A stretch of DNA of 64,000 nt, from positions 10,423,306-10,487,305 of the forward strand of contig OZ029921.1 of the NCBI GenBank assembly GCA_964023275.1. The letters run 5' to 3'. Shown here piece by piece: positions 12,301 to 24,300 of the stretch; the first letter of the stretch is position 1; each line of letters opens with the position of its first letter. This DNA is from Norana najaformis (taxonomy: Eukaryota > Annelida > Clitellata > Crassiclitellata > Hormogastridae). Made by a program: the position numbers and the translations under genes. Under the pieces are notes generated by a model that was not told where the DNA came from, searched no databases, and was given only the letters and a program-made list of their open reading frames with translations.

Positions 12301-15300
12301 CAGCACAGTCATTGCAGTATGGAGGCAATGTGTTGGATTTTGTCATGGCCCCTGCTGCACTCTTCTGAGCCCCTTGTGAGATGGGACTCACAGTAATAAG
12401 TTGCCAATGAACTAAGAAAGACTGAGGCTTATAAGGTCTCATTACATGGATGTCTCATAAGACTTACATGTGGCCTGAACGTGACCTGAAACAGATATGG
12501 TGGAATCAACTACAAGGCCTAAATTGCATGCTGATCCACTGCAAGTGATAACTTATCCAAGTAAGTGAATAGAAGTAAGTCGATCGAATTTGTGCTGCTG
12601 TTGATTTGTACTCAAAAGAAGAAATTAAGTCTTAAATGGGTACAAAAGCAGTACTGCAAGCCGCCCAACACTGCACATCTCAGAAAAAAATTGGAAGGAT
12701 TGACTAGGAGTGAAACAGTTACAATGCAGTCCCATATATGTGCAGTCATCAGGAGCCAAAGCCACCGTGCCTACGTATCAACGAAGCGCTGGTTAAGAGG
12801 GCCATAGAGGGCTGAAATACAGTAGTGTATGATTTATGTAAGTCTTAGTGTGGCTAGAAAGCTCAAAGACATAAGCTGTCTGGTGTGAAGGCAAATGCAC
12901 TGTAGCCTGCTACCATCCACTTTTGCCCAATTACTTTGAAAGGCCACAGTGCTGTCTCATTATGGGCAAAAATGTTTGATTTAATACCAGACAATTTACA
13001 CTTCTGGCTATGTTACCATCGACTGTTTCCAGACATTATTTTAAAGGCGAAGTCCTGTCAACTGGACTGCCAAGCCTATCAGTACACAGCTGTTGTAACC
13101 TTGGGTAAGATAGCAGCTAAGCTCCCGCTGGAGGCAAAGCTGGATTGTCTGTGGCAGGCAAAGGCACAAGTACCTTACTTTATCTCAGTTACAGCTGCTA
13201 CTAGATGCGGTCCCTTTATACGTCTGGGGAGGGAGACATGTGCAGCTGTATTAAGTTCACCTACTTTGGGACTGTACTGCCCCTATAAGGCTTAAAGCAG
13301 CAACTGTTGTTGCCCACTAAGGCAGCTGTTACAGCTGATATAGGCTGTCTAATATATCGTGTTATCTTGGGTATAATGCGCACTCGTGCATAATGCACAC
13401 CCCAAGTTGCAAATTTAACCTAACGTAAAAATCTTAGTACCTATGTATAATACACAGGGCATAACTGCTAGTCTCAGACTAAGTTCACCTTATGCCCTAC
13501 TAGCGAATTAGTTCGGTATGCACGATGTGGTCTTAGCACACTATGCCTGGAATAGCCCTAGTCCACCTCACAAGCAGGCATAGGTGAACTGAGCTTAATG
13601 AAAGAAAACAAAATGGCAGCTGTCATAATTCATTGCATTTGACAAAGTTTTCGGCATCAACAAGTGCTTAGGGCCTATTGACATCCACTTGACTCGCTAT
13701 CGGATAAAGAAATTTATTATGCTTTTCATGTTCGGCATCACAAGTTGCTAATAATTTGGGACTAAATGACCGCCAACATTGAATTTGCTTCACCATGTTA
13801 GAGGCCTCTGTCTTCCATGATGCAAGTATGTCTTGTAGGATATATTTAAAGTGAAATTTTAATGTCATTACTACTCAAAGAATTGACTACTTGTTTTAAT
13901 ATTTAATAATCATTTTATTTTATGACATTAATAGTGCTGATAATGTGCCATCGACATGTTGCTTTCATTAGTGTTGCATGATTGGTGTTTGCCAAACACA
14001 TCTAAGAACTTTTTCCTATGTATAATGCGCACCCAGACTTTGAGCAGATTTTGTTAGGAAAAAAGCATGCATTATACCTGAGTTAATTCGATAATGATGA
14101 TGTAATTGAATATTGGGCACTGCAGAGTGCATATTGATTGTACTGCATGTCGATGTCTCTCACATGTTAAATATGAATCGTTGAGAGCCATGGTGTAGTG
14201 AATTTGCATGCAAACGGGTTGCACATAAATGGGACTGCACCGTGTTAGCCCAGTGTAGATTCCTGACACTAGATATTTTTAGAAGACGAGAGCACTGTCT
14301 TGGCACAATGAGAAAGCACTTAACATTAATAACATTCAATATCAACAGTTTAACAAAGTAAAATGACTGGAAACCTCGGTCACAGACTGAGCCAGTCTTT
14401 CCAGGAGGACAAAGACAGAGGCCAGTCTCCGGATGACAACGACCTGTTCCACATGAACATTCTGATAGGCAGTTCTTGCCAAAGTAACCATAAGGACATG
14501 CTAACAACAAATCAAATCATTAACAAAATCACAGTAATTAAAAAGTTCAGCATCAAAAGCATAACCATCCCAATGCCAATTATTCTGTAAGGTTTATGGC
14601 ATAAAATATGCTGCTGTGATACAATACTCTAAAAAGTGGTGCCAACAGACAGGAATATCAACTAATATAATGAATGTATATACATATCAGTATAATTTAG
14701 TACTTTCTAAGTACATCTCAAAAACAACGCACACAAGGTTAATATTAATGCACAAGCATTTGTCATTTAAATTTAGACTAGTTTAAGTTTTCATGACTTT
14801 TCTTTTTCTTTTTATTAGTTACAAATTTGAATTTATATTTTTGAAACTGAAGTCAATAGATATTACAAGGATGCCAAAAATACATGCACATGTGGATACC
14901 AAATTAGGCCATGCTGCTAATAGATGAATGCTAAGAAATTTCAGTATATTCCAGTAGCAAGCGACTCAGTAACTTGGAGTTCTGATGGCTTCACCCTCGA
15001 CATCCACATGTTACCCGCCAGTTACTCTACTTTGAGTTGCACACAGACTTAGGACTGCAATTAAAAAGACCCGATACTATCAGCTGAGGAAAGTTCTTGT
15101 CACTGGGCATCACCATGCTTTGCAGGCCTATCCTGATGGTGCTACCCTTAGTTTGGTGCAGGTAAGAGTCACTGTCTCTGAATCAGTCATTACACCTAGA
15201 CAGGTCTTCATTGGTGGGTCACTTCATATCTACACTATACTTTCAACCTTCTCGAATATCTTTTGGTATCATAAACACTAAGGTTATGGTGAGGATTTTA

Positions 15301-18300
15301 GAACTAAGGATCCTGAAAATGCCTCAATATAAATGTCCAAAGAGATAAAAACCACCAACTGAAACTTACCAACTGGTTCTGATAAACAGTTGCTTCTAAA
15401 ATTTCTCTGAATGGATATAAAAATAAATAAGATTTAGCAAATGATTGCAAAAGAGCATGATCAAAACAGAGTCTTTCAGTATGATATGCTCTAGACTTCT
15501 ACCCAAGTGGCCTGAAATGAAAAAGAAATTATACATACGCTGATCACAGGAACTTCCTATCCAGCCCTCAGGACAGACGTTCAGACAAACTCCTGACACA
15601 GATTCACATGAACTTCCAGGTGGACAGTCACAAGCCTGGCTGCAGCCATGACCAAATAAGCCAGCAGCACATGTTTCAGAGCAGTTATTGCCCCTGTAGC
15701 CAGGTTTACACAGACAGCGACCACTCTGGAAATGACACAAAGCAAATCGTCAGGCTGTCACATTTGCCTGAGCGTTTTCTGTAACTTCAACAACATGAAA
15801 AAGTCACAGGTCCTTCAACCATTTTGCAACAAAACTCAGAAAGTTCACTTCATTTCCCCACAATGAGCTTGTTTTATTCTGGTTTGGAAGCTTCATGACT
15901 ATGAAAGTCATGCATGAGTTTTGCTTCATGCACCAAGTTTATCATTTGGTGGCATTTTCTAGGATTAGCTGATTTAGAAGCACAATATTTGGAGTTTATA
16001 AATTAAAAATAGTAAAAGCAATTGATCCAATCAACACAGTTGCACTTGGCCTCTCTAAGCCGGCTGCTGGATATGCCTAAAGCACATATGACACAAGGTG
16101 ACTTACTGCCTGCAATTCATTATTTTATGTCATTGAGTAAGCTCAGTTTCTCACAGAATTAAAAGCATTAACCTTTTTTACGCAATATTCAAGTTAAACA
16201 ATAATCTGAAGCTTCAATCTTTGATTTTGACAAAGACTAAAATATCGTGGGGAACAATAGCTGATTTGTGGGGCACGCTAGCCAACTGGATAGAGAGCTT
16301 GGCTTGTAACACAGATAGTATGGGTTTGAGCCTCCTTCCCTGAGATGGTTATTCTGAGCAACCTTAAGCAAGTCCTTCCCTCACAATTGCTCAGTACTAT
16401 CGCCTTGACCCTATGTGGTCTAAGGTTCAGCTACGTATTCTATTTACTGTGGGTGAACTAGCTACATGGATTGTGTGTATGTGTGTCTTAAGTGATGCAT
16501 TGGGTATTAAGGAATGGCGCTCTAGAAGTTAGTAGATCGAAGTGTTAATACTCTTGTAGAGGCGTTACACAAATGTTCTGTTAATGAATGAATAGCTGAC
16601 AATGGATTAGTATAAAATGATTATTAATACATTTACGTTCAGGTTATACGATTGTACAGAAACTGCATATGAATCAACATTATTCGTTTTAGTCTAATCT
16701 GATCTAATTCCTACTACATTAGAATTAACTACATTCTACATAATACCTATGGTCGTCGTTGTCCGTCTCCTGGTCTTATGCCTACCTCATCTTCTGTTGT
16801 CCCTCGATGGATCCTTCCTCTCACAGACCCGCGTGCGACTCTCCTCTTCTAGTCTTCTCTGCGGATTGACTGACTGACCCTTGTGTGCAGTCTGCGAGCT
16901 CTTTTCTACCCGAATCCTCTGAACTCTGGGCGCATTCCTTCTGGGCTGGTCAGCACCCAAGACCCTAGTCTGTCTGCCCGCTGACATCAGCCTTCGTGCG
17001 TCTTTTGGTGGACGTCCATCTGGCTATCACGTGGACCTCTCGTGCTTAGTTGTAAAACCCCCTGATATACCTGGAGATTGCTACCTGTGGATTTCTCAGC
17101 TTGCCCCTTCGACTAACGAAATACTCTTCTCTTATAACAATATTATTATATACCAGTACTTCTACAATATATTTCATGCATCAAAAACAATGTCCTTTAT
17201 TATCGCTTGCTGAGACCTCCGCCAAAAGAAATCAAATATCATGGATATGCGCAGTAATGTCGAGTTAGAGTAAGACCTCCAACATAGGTGTAGAGATGTG
17301 TGCAAAACAAGGGAGTCGGGCTGTGAGCCTAGCTGATAAACCGTTTGAAAGGGGAAAGTCGCTGCATGGGGAGTCTCATAAGAAGCGATTGCAGAGATCA
17401 TATTTCTAAGAGATTAAAGACAATTGATTCTGGCTGAAATAAAATAATTTACTCCATTCCGATACTTGAATATTGCAAATTATATGCCATTGTAAATGCA
17501 CTTAGTAATATTTATTTATAGGCCTATAGTGAAATTTGCTTGCATTATGCTGATTGGTCCTCTTGATTGATCCCGGCGATTCAATTTGCTTCCTACCAAC
17601 TCTTTCCAGAAATTCTGTATAGAGCCCATCCATATATTACATATGCAATGAGGGGAGGGGTGATCGGATTTAGGCGATTTTGTGTACGGGTGCGTATGGC
17701 GAGGGGTGGGTCTTGACAAAATGTGTACGTACGCAAAATAAATTTCCACGTTAGCCTATTTATAACACTGTATTATCCTATAGTCGTCCGATGGAATTTA
17801 TTACATTATATAAAAGCACAGATCTATAGCAAGATTTGATAGAACCCTGAAAAATTAATGGAATGCAGGTCAGAAAATTCGCCCTCACATCACTGCCATC
17901 GCCATCTGGATGTCGACTTTGACCAGTCAGGCACTACTAAGGGGTGTAAGCCGACCCGCTAAATTAGTTCCTTCAGTTACAAAACCATATACATGTACCT
18001 TATGTACATATAGTTTTGTAAATATGGAATGGATACATATATACCCATATTCGTATAGTCGCCCTTTATAATTGTTTCCCCAAAGTCTCTGCATGCTAGC
18101 CGAAGAAAGCTCCCTCTGTTAAATATATGATGGGTATGAAGATATAATTTTCTTTGCATACATAATGTATGGACGGGCCTATATTATAAGGCTGTATATA
18201 TGGGTTCGACTTATATTCGAGCCGTCGATTTTGGACGCTTTTTTCTGAAAAAACACACTTCGACTTATACTTGAATCGACTTATAGTCGGGTATATACGG

Positions 18301-21300
18301 TAGACTGTAGCACTTAACAAATGCAAAAATTATAATACAAAAAATAATCAATATTACTTCATTATTAGGCCTAAGTCTCTTAAATGGCAAAATGATAGCC
18401 AAAGTTAAGTTCTGTGGACTTGCAGCATTCAGAATCAAGGAAGCTGTTGATAACTGAAACTGCAAAAGTACTTGAACTAAGTCCTTGTCAGACTAAAAAA
18501 CAAAACAAACTAAAAGGATTCATCCTTAAAGTTATCTATCCATCTGAATAGAAATTTGCAGTTCACAGTGAAACCCACCCAACACCTGGATCAAGGTGAA
18601 GTGACATCATCAGGAAAAGCTTCAAACAAACAGAAAACATCTTCCAGTGCTCCACAGTTTACAAGGGTGCTATATAAATTTTGAGCTATATCATTTGGAG
18701 AACAAAATCAACAGAAGTTCCACAAAGTTATCAGTGAATAAACTAAATGACTGAATGTACATACAGCTGGTTCACAGCCAGAAGAGAATTCTGGAGAACA
18801 GTGGCACTGTTTGATACAGTTGGGGCCCCACGTGTTGGCAGGGCAAGGCTGGTTACATGCAGGGCCAAACAAGCCAGGCAAGCATTCACAGTAGCCAAAT
18901 ATGCGATTGCAGTAACCACTGGCACAGAACCGAGGACAGCGCTTCTCACAATCAGATCCAAAGAATCCTAGAAAAGAATTACAGACATAAAAAATGACAG
19001 TAATTTCACCCAGCTTTTACGAGAAATCATTCATGTGTAGCTACAATGGATAATAAAAATTTCCAGTCAACATATTAAAAACTGAATTAACACATTACAA
19101 TTACAGCAAGTATGAAGATAATAAAGTTTTGATTTGTTTACTAGACCTGTTGGAGACTGAAAATTCATAGTCATCAAAAAGAGCCAGCAAAACATTAGAA
19201 TGCAGGAAAGGGTGAGCCTTGCTATTAGCACGAGGAAAACAGTGCAGTGTTCATCGACTTGGCTTCCTGGAAACAGGAACAGAGAGCTCCCTGATGCATT
19301 CTGTGGCCGAGTTCACCATCAGTGCTGGCCAAAAAGGGGGATCTTGAATGTAGTTTTAGTCTCAAAGGGAGCCGATACTCTGATTCTGACACATAGTTGG
19401 AAACATGCAAAAACTTTGAGTGAAATGTTCTGGTATCCAGTATGGGAATGCCACTGTTTTCATCTCCTTGTCCATCTTTGCTCGTGTGTCAAGCCACATG
19501 AACTGTATTGTTGATAAACTGAACTTTATCCAATAGGAAGACATCCATTTTTGTACTTCTGTCACAACTGCTTGCGATTGTTGGATTATGAATGGGTTGT
19601 TGTTTATTAGTTTGCTAAAGCATAGTTGGTTGTTTTTGTTTACACAGGGTTTTAGTTTTAAATTTTCAGATATTTACTTCCCATTTCTGCTTTCTTAAAG
19701 GAAGTATTGCTTTTAAGTAATGCATTTGATTGATATATGAGCCTTTAATGTAAATTACTTCGGCCTCTTAAGTCTTATTAGGATCCATTCCATTTCACTG
19801 CTTCAGGTTTGCATGCTTTCTCTATCCTGAGATTAAAAATTTGTCATTTTTCCTCTTTGCGACTTATAGGATGCAAATATAGTATGGAAGATATGAAGAA
19901 TATCTTTTAGAGACTAAATAAATTAAGTATTACATAAGTTACTTAATTAGGTAGTCATCAGCAACTAAATCATTGTAGAAAATCTTGCATTCAACCTGTT
20001 GTAGGCCAAGTATTAATAACATTCCAGGTATTAAAGGGCTTATGTTTTCTTCTCTCCAGCAAGCAAAGCTCAGAGAAGAAACCTTTTGAGATAAATTGAG
20101 GGCAACACTGAATAGGAAGCCAAGAGATGGAATGATGACTACCTGAGGGGCAGCCATCTTCACATTTGTCTCCTGTTATTCCAGGAGGACATAAACAAGC
20201 TCCTGTCACAGGATCACATGAACCACCATTGAGGCAGGAACAAATGCTGTTACATCCCACTCCGTACGATCCCTATGCAACAAATCAACAATTAACCAGC
20301 ACTGACTACCACTGATTTAAGTTAAACAGGTTGTAATGTAGGCCAAACAGCTAATTAATGGAACACTGCAACAAGTGACATGACATCAAAGAAATATTAT
20401 AATATTATAATATTTATATAATTATAAGGAAGATCTCTGAAATATGTCTTAATGTTTTGACTCAAAGGGCATAGAACAATTACAGAATTGTAATTATGGT
20501 TTACTCTGTGAAAAATTAGTTAGTTCCTACCAGTATATAAATGGATGGCCAGATGACTAGAATAAGCAACAACTTACCTCAGGACACGTCTCATTGCACA
20601 CTAGTCCCATCCATCCAGACTCACAGTCACACCCGTTCTGCTTGATGTTGCACGTGGCTCCATTGGCACAGGCAGAACAAGTGAACTCGCAACCTGAGCC
20701 AAACGTCCCTTGCACACACCCTACACCAGGCACCAAAAACAAAATCCATCAACCAGTTGCCTAAAAATGTGATTCTGCTTATTATGATTTATTATAATAA
20801 TCTAACAAGGAATCTTCTATAGCACCAGTTTCGTAATGCACAAGGCATCCAGGGATGTTACATAACTGTGGTGAGTGATCGTTTACACTTCATAAAAAAT
20901 CTTAACCAGGCTGAATGCTAATGCAGTGCTATGTACAGGTCCTTAGACAGATTCTGGGGCATCACACGAAACTGGCAATTCATTGTAGATTCATGAAATC
21001 CATAAGAAAAGTTATCCTGTCGTTCGCTTACTGGTGCAATGTTTACTTCAGCAACTGTACAAAACTGTTGAAAGGCACTTAAATGGCACTATAGATATTA
21101 AGTATCTTGATACATACATACATACATATATTAGTAGAGGCACCTGGCTTCTAAGCAGTCTGCTAGAAGAACTTAGCAACTTAGTACAGGCAACTTCTAC
21201 TCTGTCAAATCAATCATTACATAATTTTGTATTCATGAACACGGTTGATCCCAAATTCCTCACAACAAATATGCACAGCGCATTATTATTATTATTATAC

Positions 21301-24300
21301 TGGCATAGTAGTAAGCTATGGTCTATTAAATCTCCTCAATTCAAGGACTAAATCTCATTGTTTAAGACTTGTTATTAGGAATGAAGAACGACTGTGTTGC
21401 TGTCAATGTGCTGAAGATAATTAACTGCTTCATGGTTATTATGCTATACAGGCTGATGCTGTTACGGAAACATACAGTTGTTATGGTGTATTGAAAATGA
21501 GATGCTAGTTTGAAACACACAGAGGCAGACTGCAGTTAAGCACTAATTAATTAACTATCCTTATGATAGCACTGAACATGGTAAACTTATTTCCGGCTAT
21601 ACATATTCTAAGAGTGGTAGTACCAAAGGGCAGGCAGTATAGTGATTTTTTCAGCTTATTACAAACATTGGGTATCAGGACATGCTCACGAGACTTCAAC
21701 AAGCGAGACTAAGACAAGATCAGGTATGTCCTGCCCCAAAACCGAGATGAGAAATGAAATGTCCTTCCCCTAGACCAAGAAGCTAGCCAAACTATCTGAG
21801 ACAAGACTGAAGCACATCTCAAGGCCATCTCGAGACTGAGACATCACAACTGAGATGATATCCCTTCTATATTGCAACACAAACATATCAATATCATAAT
21901 CCTAAGAAAGTAGAAAAAAATTAAGCACTGTTACAAAGTCCTTTACAGCAATCCTTAAGAATGCTGTTTTCGTAGCTTTCTTATGGCAAAAAAGTTTAAT
22001 ATATGCACTCAACATATATGAAAACTGTCCCATTGCAATGGAATCTGAGCCAGTTTACTGCAGGCCAGAGGCACAGGTGACACAGTAGAAAGGCTACGAT
22101 GCAGCACTGCCCTTTCTAAATGACTCAGTTTGCATCACAGAAGCAGCAAACACCAGACAGCAAACACCAGACATAAAAATAAGTAAGAAAAGATGTCAAC
22201 TTACTTGAATGAACAACTGTCACTCCTGAAAACACATCCATGCATTTCCTCATTGCATTATTCAGCCACAAAATACAGATAAAAGCATATCTTATAAAAT
22301 ATTGGCTTGTTTTACGCTCATGCATTTTATTCAAGGCAACACTTAACAACAATAATTGGTTAACAGCTGTTCCGTTTATCTAATTAATAATTAATAATAC
22401 TAAAAGTCAAGCTTTTAACAGCAATCATATGGAATGCTTAAATCAAGTTAATCAATGCAACAGATTTACTTAAAAATGAATATACGTTACTTAAAATGAA
22501 TCTTACATAATATCCTTCCAAGTATTTAAATTCAAACAACTACCAAGTTAACTGAATTATTCATTTAAGCATAAGCCCCAATCTAATTGAAAGTACCATT
22601 CAATGATGTTTAATATCATCATCCTGCAGGATAGAGGAAGAACTGGAGTCTTGATGCAGAAGCCAACAAGGGCATCTGAGAAGAAGTAAAATGGAAGTTT
22701 TGCCTCATCCTGGCTACAACCAGGGTGTAAACCTAGGGCTGTAGTTGTTCCCAGCCACCCGTGTGCCTTCCACGATAATAGGCTCACACCCCATGGCTGC
22801 TGTAATCCATGGTCTTATCTTGTCATCCAGATTAGTATCCCATTTGTGAAGATTGTGGTTCTGGGTCTGGATGTGTAAAGCTCTCCAGGCAAATTAAAGT
22901 GGCCAGAAGGCAGCTTTAGGCAGAGCTGGAAGAGCTGTTGCAGGTTCAAATATCAGTTTAGATATAATATAGGCACACAATCCAAACATACTGTGCCAAA
23001 GCAGCAGCTGGCCCCAAGGCGTGAGCAGTCACAACCAGCCCCACAGTGCGTGCGAGTGGCCACAACCAACACTCATGGCTAGCAATAAGTCAGTGGACGA
23101 GTACATCAGCCAGCTGCTTACAGAATTTGATGATCTACCAGAGTATTTATTGGTGAAGGAAAAAGGTGTCGCCCTCCATGACTTCCATGCCTTTGTCCAA
23201 AGGGCACAGGCTGGAGGGAGATGTGTTGGCATATCTCAGTGTGATGATGTCAAGCACAAACACCCCAGATGAAGACTTGGTTTGCATCAGAGGTCTTCAG
23301 TTCAGCCAAGGACCCGGAGCAGAGATGGAAAAGCAGACGATGACTCTCAAACAGGTCCACGAAAAAAATGCTGTACCTGGTACCACCAACACTGAGGCTT
23401 ACTTTTGCTCTGAAGCAGAACCAATTCTCAATGCCGGCAACACTCAAGGTGCATTCACAGAAGCAAAAGAACAGATTCTTTCAGCACCTATCAGAAGGTC
23501 CACATGGTTACACATATATATGCATTTTTATGCATAATAGCATATTGTTCGTTGCTCAGTCAAAGTGTAACATGCTGCTGCACAAAACTGAATTTCCTTT
23601 TACATCTACTGCAGGAGACAGAATGGGACATAGACAGAGAAAGGGACAAAACAAGAGACAGAATGGGACATAAACAGAGAAAGGGACAAAACAAGAGACA
23701 GAATGGGACAAAGACAGAGAAAGGGACACAACAAGAGACAGAATGGGACATAGACAGAAGGGACAAAACAAGACAGAATGGGACACAGCAGAGAAAGGGA
23801 CAAAACAAGAGACAGAATGGGAAACAGACAGAGAAAGGAACAAAACAAGAGACAGAATGGGACACAGACAGAGAAAGGGACACAACAAGAGACAGAATGG
23901 GACACAGACAGAGAAAGGGACAAAACAAGAGACAGAATGGGACATAGACAGAGAAAAGGACAACAACAAGAGACAGAATGGGACAGAGACAGAGAAAGGG
24001 ACAAAACAAGAGACAGAATGGGACATAGACAGAGAAAGGGACACAACAAGAGACAGAATGGGACACAGACAGAGAAAGGGACACAACAAGAGACAGAATG
24101 GGACATAGACAGAGAAAGGGACACAACAAGAGACAGAATGGGACATAGACAGAGAAAGGGACACAACAAGACACAGAATGGGACACAGACAGAGAAAGGG
24201 ACAGAACAAGAGACAGAATGGGACATAGACATAGAAAGGAACAGAACAAGAGACAGAATGGGAGACATTTGTGCAAAGGCCGAACTGTCACAGAGCGAAT

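Larger units (their letters stand above)
15726..18764. other. Intron 11, contains a SINE, a C/T-rich pocket and a TIR end
   Basis: 3.0 kb. It holds a SINE-like locus (16269-16610), an unusual pyrimidine-rich pocket (about 16741-17120) and a transposon end (18190-18302). I see nothing I can name in 15726-16268, 17121-18189 or 18303-18764. Confidence 0.65.

Noticed and set aside
12936-13295. A 119-codon plus-strand open frame
   Set aside because: No domain, lies in an intron next to a TIR element, and has no splice or polyadenylation context.
16269-16345. A tRNA-Thr gene
   Set aside because: Boxes are degenerate and a SINE-like body follows.
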